NCBI GenBank assembly: GCA_943331295.2
Contig: CALQLA020000017.1
Coordinates: forward strand, 24,762-88,761
From: Bordetella parapertussis
GTDB taxonomy: Bacteria; Pseudomonadota; Gammaproteobacteria; Burkholderiales; Casimicrobiaceae
Direction: 5' to 3'
DNA length: 64,000 nt
This document shows, piece by piece, positions 49,606-57,939 of this stretch. How positions within the stretch are numbered: position 1 is the first letter of the stretch; every line of letters starts with the position of its first letter. The translations under genes and the position numbers were made by a program. A model generated the notes under the pieces. It worked only from the letters and a program-made list of their open reading frames with translations. It had not been told where the DNA came from and made no database searches.

Positions 49606-49899
49606 TCCTTTATCCTGAAGCGGGCCATCAGGGCCACGTCAGGCGCGGGCGTACCCCTTGCTCGCGGTCGCCCGCTCCCCGCAGCCGTCCGATCAACATC
49701 GCAGCGGTTCCGCGCGGCGGCACTCGCGGTCCCATCCGCCGTCCGCTGGGTAATGGGTAATGGGTAATGGAGCTCCAGACGCCAAGCACCGGTTGACGGA
49801 ACCAGGCCAATGCGAGCACCTTGGCCCGCGGCGTGGACCATGCCCCCGCGCCGGTCCCGGCGACGCCACCCCCAAAGTCACATTTCCCTGTCCGAACCG
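49606..49899. other. Intergenic region with a 7-bp triplicate
   Basis: No gene is visible in these 294 bases between the ATP-grasp remnant and the Gfo/Idh gene. A 7-bp unit, gggtaat, is repeated three times at 49748-49768. Nothing else stands out. Confidence 0.5.
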
Positions 49900-50973
49900 T
49901 CACCTCGAGGCAGGGAATCCCGGGTCTTCCCGATCGCCGGGTCCCTGCCCTAGCGCCTGCCAGCCGCCGCCGCGCGCCGACTCGAACAGCGCTTCGATCG
50001 TGCGCAACGTGACCAGCGCGTCCTCGATCGGCCACGTTGCCACGGCATCCCCGAGCAGGTAACGGGAGAAGCGCTCGACCTGCAGCAGATACTGGTCGAC
50101 CGGCTCGAACGCAAACGTCCGGGTCGGCAGCGCGCCGACGCTGGCGGCTTCGCCCAGCTCCAGCCGGCAGGCGGTCGGCCGTGCCTGCGCGAACGGGAAG
50201 TCGAAGCGGAGCCAGCCCTTCGCGCCGAGCACCGACAGCTGCTGGTGCGAGCCCCACGCCGACGACCCGGATTGCGTGGCGACGGTGAACGCGGCGTGGG
50301 CGTCGCCGTAGTCGAGCAGCGCGCTCGTGAGGCGATCGATGCCGAAGACCGGGTCGCGCTCCAGCGCGGCCACGACGCGCAACGGCGCTCTCCCGACGAG
50401 CATGTTGCACGCGCTGATCGCGTAGGAGCCGATGTCGTAGAGTCCCCCGCCGCCGGCCGCCGGGCTGTTGCGGATGTCGTTCGGGTCGAGGAACTGCTTG
50501 GCCAGCGTCGCGTGCACCGAGCGCACGGCACCGATGGCATCGCCGGCCAGCAGCGCCTGCGCCGTTTCCCATTGCGGATGGTTGCGGTAGCCAAAGGCTT
50601 CCTCGATGTGCCTGCCGGTCCGATCGCGGGCGGCACGCAGCGTCTCGACCTCGGCCGGCGTCATGCACAGCGGCTTTTCGCACAGCACGTGCTTGCCGGC
50701 ATCGAGCGCGCGGATGGACCAATGGCAATGCAGCGGGTTCGGCAGCGGGATGTAGACGGCGTCGATGTCCTTGTCGGCGAGCAGCGCGTCGTAGCTGTCG
50801 TACAGGCGCGGCACGCCCAGCCTGGCGGCGACCGCCCTGCCCTTGTCCGGGTCGCGCGAGGCCAGCGCGAGCAGCGTGGCGCCAGGCGCGCTGTTCAGCG
50901 CCGGCATGGTCCGCTGCGTGGCTATCGCGGCGGCACCCAGCACGCCCCAGCGTATCGTCGTCTTTTCCGCCAT
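49900..50973 (-). CDS. Gfo/Idh/MocA family NAD(P)-dependent oxidoreductase
   Basis: The protein has 357 residues. The Rossmann domain shows RWGVLGAAAIATQRTMPAL, LASRDPDKGRAVA, DAVYIPLPNPLHCHW and the family motif GKHVLCEKPLCMTPAE with the catalytic Lys near residue 95. The C-terminal substrate domain has GGGGLYDIGSYAISACNML with the conserved Asp and Tyr. Members oxidise sugars, cyclitols or glycosides, or reduce biliverdin-like compounds. It ends a run of five minus-strand catabolic genes downstream of the TRAP transporter. Confidence 0.9.
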   Translation of the reverse strand: MAEKTTIRWGVLGAAAIATQRTMPALNSAPGATLLALASRDPDKGRAVAARLGVPRLYDSYDALLADKDIDAVYIPLPNPLHCHWSIRALDAGKHVLCEKPLCMTPAEVETLRAARDRTGRHIEEAFGYRNHPQWETAQALLAGDAIGAVRSVHATLAKQFLDPNDIRNSPAAGGGGLYDIGSYAISACNMLVGRAPLRVVAALERDPVFGIDRLTSALLDYGDAHAAFTVATQSGSSAWGSHQQLSVLGAKGWLRFDFPFAQARPTACRLELGEAASVGALPTRTFAFEPVDQYLLQVERFSRYLLGDAVATWPIEDALVTLRTIEALFESARGGGWQALGQGPGDREDPGFPASR

Positions 50974-51008
50974 CTCGCGTGACCTCCGATCCGGCGCGAC
51001 GCCCGCCG

Positions 51009-51884
51009 TCACCCGCCGGCCCGCGGGCGGCGTCCGGAACGTGCTGCCAGGAAGCGGCGCATCGCGTCGGCGGCCCGCTGTGCCCGCTCCAGCGCCGTGC
51101 GGCCGGCGTCCTGCCGCCGTGGCACCTCCAGCGATAGCGGCATGCCGGAGGGCAGCAGGTCGAGCAGCGGATGCAGCCACAGTTCGCCGTCGCCGGGAAA
51201 CGACCGGCCGCCACGCGCCTCCGCGACGATCGCGTCGTCGGGCGGGATGGCCGCCGGCGCGTCGCACAGCTGCACGTAGCCGACCAGCGCCGGGGGCAGG
51301 GCCGCGACGTCGGCGGGCGTGTTGCCGCAGCGGCTCAGGTGCAGGCAGTCGAGGCACAGGCTGGCGTTCGGGCGCCCGGCCGCGACGACGAACGCGGCCG
51401 CCTGCTGCAGCGACGGCAGGCTGCGCCACTTCATGAACTCCAGCGATACCGCGAGCCCCAGCGGCGCGGCGTGATCGCACAAGCGGACAAAGCGGTCGAG
51501 CGCGCGTGCTGCCTCGGGGTCCTCGACGACGACCTGCACGATCGACGCGCCGATCTCCGCGGCCGTCTCGATCGCGCGCAGCAGCAGGTCCATGTCGGTG
51601 TCGGCGGCCAGCGTCAGCACGTCGACGTCGAGCACGGCGACCCCCGTGCTTGCCTGCGCGCGGACGATGTCGCGCCGCAGCGTCGCGTCGGCGACGATGT
51701 CGTGGTCGAGCGAAAGCCCGCGCGGCGCCATCAGCCGCAGGCCGACATTCGAGAATCCGGTCGCCGCCGCCGCCTCGATCTGGAGGACCGGCGATGCGCC
51801 GGCAACCGTCAGGAACCCGAGGCCCAGCGGCACGTCGAATCCGCCCCGCGTCGATGCGGAACCCGCTGCGATTGCGTGAGCCAT
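51009..51884 (-). CDS. TIM-barrel sugar phosphate isomerase/epimerase-like protein (paralogue 1)
   Basis: The 291-residue protein belongs to the AP-endonuclease-2/xylose isomerase-like barrel family. Metal-ligand candidates are SLEFMKW (Glu), CLDCLHLSRCG (Asp, His), YVQLCDAP (Gln-x2-Asp) and LSLEVP (Glu). It shares many blocks with the gene at 52759 (VGLRL, SGVAVLD, NTPADVA, YVQLCD, FPGDGE, PLSLEVP), so the two are paralogues. The start is the ATG at 51884, after the SDR stop. Possible reactions are isomerisation, epimerisation or dehydration of a polyol-derived acid. Confidence 0.85.
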   Translation of the reverse strand: MAHAIAAGSASTRGGFDVPLGLGFLTVAGASPVLQIEAAAATGFSNVGLRLMAPRGLSLDHDIVADATLRRDIVRAQASTGVAVLDVDVLTLAADTDMDLLLRAIETAAEIGASIVQVVVEDPEAARALDRFVRLCDHAAPLGLAVSLEFMKWRSLPSLQQAAAFVVAAGRPNASLCLDCLHLSRCGNTPADVAALPPALVGYVQLCDAPAAIPPDDAIVAEARGGRSFPGDGELWLHPLLDLLPSGMPLSLEVPRRQDAGRTALERAQRAADAMRRFLAARSGRRPRAGG

Positions 51885-51894
51885 TCCGTTGCCG

Positions 51895-52659
51895 TCAGTA
51901 GGTCGCCCGGCCGCCGGAGATGTCGAACACGGCACCGGTGCAGAACGAGCATTCGGCGGAAGCAAGCCAGTTGACGAGATCGGCAACCTCCTCCGCACGG
52001 CCCAGCCGCCCCATCGGAATCTTGGCGATCACCATCGCCTTGAACTCGGGCGTGACCTGCGCCAGGATCTCGGTGTCGATCGCGGCGGGCGCGACCGCAT
52101 TGACCCGAATGCCCGTGGTGGCGAGTTCCTTGCCGAGGGACTTGGTGAGCCCCATCACGCCGGCCTTGGCGGCCGCGTAGCACGACGCGCCGGGGTTGCC
52201 CTCCTTGCCACCGATCGACGACAGGTTGACGACGCGCCCATAGTCGTTCTGCTGCATCGCCGGAATCACGGCGCGGCAGCAGTGGAAGACGCCGTCGAGG
52301 TTCAGCGCCATGAACTTCCGCCAGGCATCCAGCGGATACTCGAGCAGAGGCGCGATCGGTCCATTCGCGCCGGCGCCGTTGACCAGGATGTCGATCCGCC
52401 CGAAGTCGCGGACGACGGCGGCGGTCGCCGCTTCCACCGCCGCGTAGTCGGTGACGTCGACCTGGTACGCCCGCGCACCGGCAATCCCGGCGGCAACGGC
52501 CGATGCCCTGGCGAGGTCGATGTCCCAAAGGGCGCTCGGAATCCCGGCGCGCGCGAAACGCCGTGCGATCGCGGCGCCGAGCCCGCCTGCGCCGCCGGTG
52601 ACGATGGCGGCTCCGGTCGTGGCGCGTTCAGGGGATTGCGGCGTTGCTTGCAGGACCAT
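51895..52659 (-). CDS. SDR family NAD(P)-dependent oxidoreductase
   Basis: The 254-residue FabG-like SDR has IVTGGAGGLGAAIARRFARAG near residue 18, VNGAGANGP near 95, Ser in RVVNLSSIGGKEG and the catalytic Tyr-x3-Lys in ASCYAAAKAGVMGL near 165, with the C-terminal TGAVFDISGGRATY. It lies between the two TIM-barrel paralogues in the TRAP-linked cluster, so it most likely oxidises a hydroxyl of the imported compound. Confidence 0.9.
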   Translation of the reverse strand: MVLQATPQSPERATTGAAIVTGGAGGLGAAIARRFARAGIPSALWDIDLARASAVAAGIAGARAYQVDVTDYAAVEAATAAVVRDFGRIDILVNGAGANGPIAPLLEYPLDAWRKFMALNLDGVFHCCRAVIPAMQQNDYGRVVNLSSIGGKEGNPGASCYAAAKAGVMGLTKSLGKELATTGIRVNAVAPAAIDTEILAQVTPEFKAMVIAKIPMGRLGRAEEVADLVNWLASAECSFCTGAVFDISGGRATY

Positions 52660-52758
52660 GCTGCCTCCTTCTTTTCGTCGATCGGATGAATTCGGGACCG
52701 GGCTGGGGGGCGCAGGAGTGCCACGCCCGATGCCGGCCGGTGGAGCAGCGCGCTGCCG

Positions 52759-53610
52759 CTACGTCGATGCGCCCGCGCCCGCCGCGGCCCGGCGGCGCGC
52801 CGCGGTGGCCGTCACCAGCGCGCGCACCGCGGCAAGCCCCCGCCGCGCCCGCTCCACGGGCGTCAGCGTCGCGGCGAGCGACTGCACGGGCGCTTCGAGG
52901 CTGAGTGGCAGGCCCTCGGGCAGCACCGCCAGCATGCCCGCGAGGTCGATGTTGCCTTCGCCGGGGAAGCCACGCTCGTTGCGCGCCTGGTGGATCATCG
53001 TCGCGACGTCAGTCGGCCGGGGGCCGCAGCCGTCGCAGACCTGCACGTAGGCGACCCGCGCCGGCGGCACCCGCGCGACGTCGGCCGGCGTGCCGTTCGA
53101 GCGGTCGACGTGGATCGTGTCGATCATCACCCGTGCGTTGGCGTGGCCGCAGGCTTCGACCACCTTCACCGCCGAGTCGAGCGTCCGGATGCCGGTCCAC
53201 GGCGTGGGCTCCAGGTTCATCACGATCCCGTAACGGCTGCCGAGTTCGCAGAGCTGCCGCAACAGGTCGGCGAGCAGCTGCGGGTCCGGCTCGTCCCCGT
53301 TGACCACCGCATGCGCGGCGCCCAGCATCGCGGCCGATTCGAGCACCGGCTCGAAGGCCGCGACGTCGACGCCGCGCTTCAGCCGCAACACGCCGAAGTC
53401 GAATACGGCGACGCCGCTGTCGCGCATCCGCGCGAGCGTCTCGCGCCGCATCGGCGTGTCGCCGAGCATCGGGTGCCGGCGTTCGTCCGGAGGCGCCGCA
53501 GGATTGAGCCGCAAGCCGACGTGCGCGTAGCCCGCGGTCGCCGCGACCGCGACCAGCTCGGGCGGCGTGAGCTCGAACAGCGTCAGGTGATCGAGCGAGA
53601 TCAGGGGCAT
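52759..53610 (-). CDS. TIM-barrel sugar phosphate isomerase/epimerase-like protein (paralogue 2)
   Basis: The 283-residue AP-endonuclease-2-type barrel starts MPLISLDHLTLFELTPPELV. Metal-ligand candidates are VMNLEPTPW (Glu), RVMIDTIHVDRSNG (Asp, His), YVQVCDGCG and LSLEAP (Glu). It is a paralogue of the gene at 51009. The order paralogue 2, SDR, paralogue 1 suggests two successive or alternative steps on related substrates. 3-Dehydroshikimate dehydratases also belong to this fold, so a dehydratase is possible. Confidence 0.86.
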   Translation of the reverse strand: MPLISLDHLTLFELTPPELVAVAATAGYAHVGLRLNPAAPPDERRHPMLGDTPMRRETLARMRDSGVAVFDFGVLRLKRGVDVAAFEPVLESAAMLGAAHAVVNGDEPDPQLLADLLRQLCELGSRYGIVMNLEPTPWTGIRTLDSAVKVVEACGHANARVMIDTIHVDRSNGTPADVARVPPARVAYVQVCDGCGPRPTDVATMIHQARNERGFPGEGNIDLAGMLAVLPEGLPLSLEAPVQSLAATLTPVERARRGLAAVRALVTATAARRRAAAGAGAST

Positions 53611-53633
53611 CTGGGGCAGTGCGCGGCTGAGGC

Positions 53634-54461
53634 TCAGTCCGCCGCAGGCGATCGCGGCAGCCCGGGAATCGTCGCCAGCACGCGGTCGCCCAGCCCGCCG
53701 TCGAGGCGCAGGTCGATGCCGGTGACGTAGCCCGCATCATTGCCCGCGAGGTGAACGATTGCGCGGGCCACGTCCTCGGGCGTGCCGATGCGGCCGAGCG
53801 GCACGGCGTCCTGCCGGCGCTGCAGCAGCGAGGGGTCGCGATAGATCGGCTCGGTCAGCGGCGTGCGGATCAAGCCCGGGGAGACCGAGTTGACCCGGAT
53901 GCCGTCGGCGGCCCACTCCTGCGCCAGTTGCCGGCAGAGCATCACCAGCCCCGCCTTCGCCGGCGAGTAGGCGCCCAGCCCCGGGAACGGAAACAGCGCG
54001 GAGATCGACGCGACGGCGACGATCGCGCCGCGGCTCCGGGCCAGCGCCGCGTGCGCCGCCCGCGCGAGCAGCCACGTGGCGCGCACGTCGACGGCGAACA
54101 CCCGGTCCCAGTCGGCCAGTTCGAGCGTGGCGAGCGGCGCGCCGCGCGCGATGCCCGCGTTCGACACCAGCACGTCGAGGCCGCCGCAGCGATCGACGGC
54201 GCTCGCTGCCAGCTGCGTGCATGCCTTGGGGTCGGCGAGGTCGGCGTGCAGGCCGTATGCCGTCGCGCCATGCGCCGCCAGCAGGGCGACGAGTTCGTCG
54301 AGCGCCGGTCCCGGCTTCGATGCCGCCACGGCGATCGCCAGCGGCCGCCCGCTCGCACGCGCCAGGGTCACGAGCGCAAGGCACGTGGCGCGGCCGATGC
54401 CGCCGGTGGCGCCGGTGACCAGCGCCCGCAGCGCAGGCGCGTCGCTCGCGACCGCGGTCAT
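53634..54461 (-). CDS. SDR family NAD(P)-dependent oxidoreductase
   Basis: The 275-residue SDR has ALVTGATGGIGRATCLALV near residue 13, VSNAGIARGAPL near 98, Ser in AIVAVASISALFPFPG and Tyr-x3-Lys in GAYSPAKAGLVMLCRQLA near 172. The end YVTGIDLRLDGGLGDR is typical of the family. It begins seven bases before the dctM stop on the same strand and so is translationally close to the transporter. It is distinct from the SDR at 51895, giving the pathway two dehydrogenases. Confidence 0.9.
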   Translation of the reverse strand: MTAVASDAPALRALVTGATGGIGRATCLALVTLARASGRPLAIAVAASKPGPALDELVALLAAHGATAYGLHADLADPKACTQLAASAVDRCGGLDVLVSNAGIARGAPLATLELADWDRVFAVDVRATWLLARAAHAALARSRGAIVAVASISALFPFPGLGAYSPAKAGLVMLCRQLAQEWAADGIRVNSVSPGLIRTPLTEPIYRDPSLLQRRQDAVPLGRIGTPEDVARAIVHLAGNDAGYVTGIDLRLDGGLGDRVLATIPGLPRSPAAD

Positions 54462-54468
54462 GCTTCGG

Positions 54469-55770
54469 TCACCCCTTGTACGAGAACTGCCGCGGCAGCC
54501 ACAGCACCAGGTCCGGCAGGAACGTGATGCATCCGAGCGCCACGCACAGCGCGAAGATGAAGGGCAGCGCGTCGCGGACGATCGTGCGCAGCGGCGCCTT
54601 GCTGATGTTCGACACGATGAACAGCAGCAGGCCGTACGGCGGCGTGACGAGCCCGATCATCAGGTTGACCACGACGACCAGCCCGAAATGGACCATGTCG
54701 ATGCCGAGCGCCTTCGCCGCCGGGATGAAGATCGGGACGACGACGAGCAGGATGGTGCTGGCATCCAGCAGGCAGCCGAGGAAGAGCAGCACGCCGTTGA
54801 CGATCAGCAGGAACACGACGGGCGTCAGGTGGTAGCCGGCCAGGATCGCGTTCAGCGCGTTCGGCAGGTCCTCGCGCGTGACCACGTAGTTGAACACGAG
54901 CGCGCCGGCGATCAGCATGCCGACCGACGCCGACGAGCGCGCGGAGGACAGCAGGCACTCGTAGGTCTGGCGCAACGTGACCGAGCGGTAGACAACGACC
55001 GAGATCACGTAGGCGTAGAGCGCCGCCAGCGCCGCGGCCTCGGTCGGCGTCATCACGCCGCCGTAGATGCCGCCCAGCAGCACGATCGGCATCATCAGCG
55101 CGGGCAGCGCCTCCCAGGTGATCTTCGGGATCTCGCGCACCGGCACCGCGCGCTCCATCGGGAAGTTGTGCACACGCGCGAGGATGCCGTTCATGATCAT
55201 CAGCATCAGCCCCATCAGCAAGCCGGGGATCACGCCGCCCAGGAACAGGTAGCCGACCGACGTGTCCGACACCAGCGAGTAGATGACGAGCGGGATCGAC
55301 GGCGGGATGATCGGCCCGATCGTCGACGCGGCGGCGGTCAGCGCGGCCGCGTAGCTCGGCGTGTAGCGGCCGTCCTTCATCATCATGTTGATGATCAGCC
55401 GGCCGAGGCCCGCCGCGTCGGCCACGGCCGATCCCGACATGCCCGACAGGATGATGTTGGCGACGACGTTGACGTGCCCGAGCCCGCCGCGGAAGCGGCC
55501 GACCAGCGCGTGACAGAACTTCAGCAGGCGGTCGGACAGCGAGCCGGCGTTCATCAGGTCGGCAGCGAAGATGAACAGCGGGATCGCGAGCAGCGTGTAG
55601 CTGTTGAACAGCCCCTGCAGCAGCTGCTCGGCGGCGATTCCCATGTCCTGCTTGGCGATGAACAGGTAGACGATCGACGCGCCGATCATCGACAGGCCGA
55701 TCGGCAGGCCGATCAGAGACAGGCCGACGATCACGTAGATCGTGATCGCAAAGGGGCTGAACAGATTCAT
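54469..55770 (-). CDS. dctM: TRAP transporter large permease DctM
   Basis: DctM (433 residues) is the ion-coupled membrane domain of a tripartite ATP-independent periplasmic transporter. It has about twelve helices, with IPLFIFAADLMNAGSLSDRL, NIILSGMSGSAVADAAGLGRL, STIGPIIPPSIPLVIY, GVMTPTEAAALAALYA and GLVTPPYGLLLFI as family landmarks. The ATG at 55770 overlaps the dctQ stop by one base. Upstream in-frame sequence is a shadow of dctQ. Confidence 0.93.
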   Translation of the reverse strand: MNLFSPFAITIYVIVGLSLIGLPIGLSMIGASIVYLFIAKQDMGIAAEQLLQGLFNSYTLLAIPLFIFAADLMNAGSLSDRLLKFCHALVGRFRGGLGHVNVVANIILSGMSGSAVADAAGLGRLIINMMMKDGRYTPSYAAALTAAASTIGPIIPPSIPLVIYSLVSDTSVGYLFLGGVIPGLLMGLMLMIMNGILARVHNFPMERAVPVREIPKITWEALPALMMPIVLLGGIYGGVMTPTEAAALAALYAYVISVVVYRSVTLRQTYECLLSSARSSASVGMLIAGALVFNYVVTREDLPNALNAILAGYHLTPVVFLLIVNGVLLFLGCLLDASTILLVVVPIFIPAAKALGIDMVHFGLVVVVNLMIGLVTPPYGLLLFIVSNISKAPLRTIVRDALPFIFALCVALGCITFLPDLVLWLPRQFSYKG

Positions 55771-56273
55771 CAGTCGGTTTCCAGGGGCAGCTCGGGCGCC
55801 GGCGGCTGGTCGCGGCCGCGAAGCGCTTCCCAGAGAATGCGCAGGTGGCGGACGATCATCGCAATCGCGAACAGGATGTAGACGGAGAACACGAGGTCGT
55901 AGCGGATGTGCAGCGCCGCCGTGCTCTCGACCTTCATGAACGTGACGTAGCTCAAGGCCGCCGGGAACCCGACGACGAAGATCACGACGATGGCGAGGCT
56001 CGAGACCGCGTCGAAGACGCGGCGCGTGACCGGCGAGACAAGGCCGTAGATCATGTCGAAGCGGATGTTGTCCGCCTCGCGCGTGACGAAGGCCGTGCCC
56101 CAGAGGATGACCCAGATGCCGGTGATCACCGACAGCTCGTCGGCCCAGCTCACCGGGTCGTTGAACACGTAGCGCGCCGCGACCTGCACGATGAACGAGC
56201 AGAACATCACCGCCATCAGCAGCGCCGCCACGTTCTCGGCCCGGCGGGTGAGCCAGTTCCAGATGCCTGTCAC
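55770..56273 (-). CDS. dctQ: TRAP transporter small permease DctQ
   Basis: DctQ (167 residues) is the four-helix small membrane subunit. It has NVAALLMAVMFCSFIVQVAARYVFNDPVSWADELSVI, with landmarks QVAARYVFNDPVSWADE, then GTAFVTREADNIRFDM and a last helix near 125-145. It is coupled to dctM by a one-base overlap and follows dctP after about 150 bases. The gap (56274-56425) shows no gene. Confidence 0.9.
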   Translation of the reverse strand: MTGIWNWLTRRAENVAALLMAVMFCSFIVQVAARYVFNDPVSWADELSVITGIWVILWGTAFVTREADNIRFDMIYGLVSPVTRRVFDAVSSLAIVVIFVVGFPAALSYVTFMKVESTAALHIRYDLVFSVYILFAIAMIVRHLRILWEALRGRDQPPAPELPLETD

Positions 56274-56425
56274 TTTGCCTCTCCTCGGTGAAGGGGTGCG
56301 GCCGCGACTCTGCGCCGGCCGCCGGCGCGCAGGTGCACGCTGCGGGCGGGTGGCCCCCGCAACCGGAAGAACCCGCGCGGCGTCCGCCCCCGATGACGCG
56401 CATCAGGCGCGGTCGCCGCGAACGG

Positions 56426-57415
56426 TCAGAGCGCGTTGATGCGGTCGAGCATCCCCGGCGCCCACTCGTTGATGTACTTCGACTTGCGGGTGACGTTGAG
56501 CGCGTAATCGCGGAACGCCTTGACGTCGGGCGTGTAGACGTCGAGTCCCTGCTGCTTGAAGAAGGCGATCAGCTCCTCCTCCTCCTTCTTCGACGCCGCG
56601 GTGACGCCGGCGGCGAAGGCGTTGGCGGCCTTCTGCATCCGCGCCTGCTGCGCCGGCGTCAGCGTGTCCCACTTCTTCTTCGCGATGGACAGGATGTTGA
56701 AGTTGACCATGTGCCCGGTCAGCACGATCTGCGTGGTCACTTCGTAGAACTTCATGTCCCGGTCGTTGGGCAGCGGGTTGTCCTGCGCGTCGATGGCGCC
56801 GGTCTGCAGCGCCGTGTACGTCTCGGTGTACGGGATCGGCGTCGGGTTGGCGCCGAGCGCGGTGCCGACGAACTGCCAGCCCTCGCCCGCCGGCATCCGC
56901 AGCCGCATCCCGGCCAGGTCGGCCGGGGTGTTGATCTTCTTCTTCGGCTTGAGGTTCAGCTGCCGCATGCCGATGTAGTTGATCGCGAGGATCTTGATGC
57001 CCGCCTTCTCCTCGGCCATCTTGAAGAGTTGCGCGCCGACGTCGCTCGCGAACACCTTCTGCATGTGCTCGATGTCGCGGAAGATGTACGGCGCGCCGAC
57101 GATGCCCCACTCGGGAATCTGCCGCTGGAAGTCGGGCACCGACAGGTTGGCCATGTCGAGGTTGCCGCGCTGCATCGCGAGGAGCTCGGTGCCCTGCTTG
57201 AACAGCGTCGCGCTCCAGTACGGCTTCAGCTCGAATTCGGTGCCGATCCCCGGGCCGAATTCCTGCACCAGCAGCTTGGCGCGGCGGTCCTGCTCGGGAA
57301 TCGTGTCGGAGTAGATCAGCGGGATTTTCGCCTGCGCGAAAGCCAGCGGGCTGGTGGCGGCGGCAGCGAGGGCGGCGGCGCCCTTCAGCAGCGAACGGCG
57401 GGTGACATCCATCAT
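56426..57415 (-). CDS. dctP: TRAP transporter substrate-binding protein DctP
   Basis: The 329-residue periplasmic binding protein has the N-terminus MMDVTRRSLLKGAAALAAAATSPLAFAQA, with a twin-arginine (RRSLLK) export signal. The mature part has FGPGIGTEFELKPYW, MANLSVPDFQRQIPEWGIV, LAGMRLRMPAGEGWQF and the ligand-arginine region TYTALQTGAIDAQDNPLPND. The twin Arg suggests Tat export. AGGAGG lies six bases before the ATG. Ligand class (acidic sugar or other carboxylate) is implied by the family only. Confidence 0.92.
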   Translation of the reverse strand: MMDVTRRSLLKGAAALAAAATSPLAFAQAKIPLIYSDTIPEQDRRAKLLVQEFGPGIGTEFELKPYWSATLFKQGTELLAMQRGNLDMANLSVPDFQRQIPEWGIVGAPYIFRDIEHMQKVFASDVGAQLFKMAEEKAGIKILAINYIGMRQLNLKPKKKINTPADLAGMRLRMPAGEGWQFVGTALGANPTPIPYTETYTALQTGAIDAQDNPLPNDRDMKFYEVTTQIVLTGHMVNFNILSIAKKKWDTLTPAQQARMQKAANAFAAGVTAASKKEEEELIAFFKQQGLDVYTPDVKAFRDYALNVTRKSKYINEWAPGMLDRINAL

Positions 57416-57577
57416 GGTTCTCCTCCTTGGAAGGTTCGGTACGGCGTCGGTGAAGGGCGGCGCGGGACGTGCGGGCCCGTGGAAACGGGCGCGACGGTCA
57501 GCGCCGCGCCCCCTCCGGGTGCCTGTCGACTGCATCCGTCCCGGCCTGCGCCGGGATCGCCCGCTTGCGTCGCTCTT

Positions 57578-57604
57578 GTAATTGGTACCTCAGTTGACCG
57601 GATT
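57578..57604. promoter_or_regulatory. 27-bp operator, copy A (dctP side)
   Basis: Read on the minus strand toward dctP, this site matches copy B (57776-57802) at 24 of 27 positions. The core is ACTGAGGTACCA(A/G)T, an imperfect palindrome ACTG-N6-CA(A/G)T around GGTAC. It is a likely site for the FCD-type GntR regulator at 59887. Confidence 0.7.
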
Positions 57605-57620
57605 CACCGGGATTTGTCAA

Positions 57621-57649
57621 CCGCTGCGACCGCGCGCGGCAGCGGTCGC
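57621..57649. other. GC-rich hairpin in the dctP/FMN-reductase intergenic region
   Basis: GCGACCGC (57626-57633) pairs with GCGGTCGC (57642-57649). It lies between the two operator copies in a 524-bp gene-free region; the rest of that region shows nothing else recognisable beyond the operators and a TTGACA. Confidence 0.4.
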
Positions 57650-57775
57650 GGGCGCCAGGCGGCCTGTTGCGATGCAACACGGACGCAGCAGACGGGGGAG
57701 ACCACCCATCGGCGCGCGGAATGGCGCATCGGAAGCGGCCGGCGCACCGTGCCGGCGACTTGACAGTTCCAGTCC

Positions 57776-57802
57776 AATCCGGTTCACTGAGGTACCAGTT
57801 AC
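57776..57802. promoter_or_regulatory. 27-bp operator, copy B (FMN-reductase side)
   Basis: Inverted relative to copy A, so each copy has the same orientation toward its own gene. The core is ACTG-AGGTAC-CAGT, a perfect 4-bp-arm palindrome. A TTGACA (57760-57765) lies just upstream and could be the -35 of the divergent promoter. Confidence 0.7.
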
Positions 57803-57939
57803 GGCCTGCCGCCCCCACGCAGGATTCTCCGGCGCCGTCCCGGTGGCGCGATCTTGGCGCAGCGAATCATCGAATCGTCGCCGCCATCGCGCTCCCCGCG
57901 GCCGGGCAGCGGGGCACGCGACCGCAAGGAGCCTCCGCA

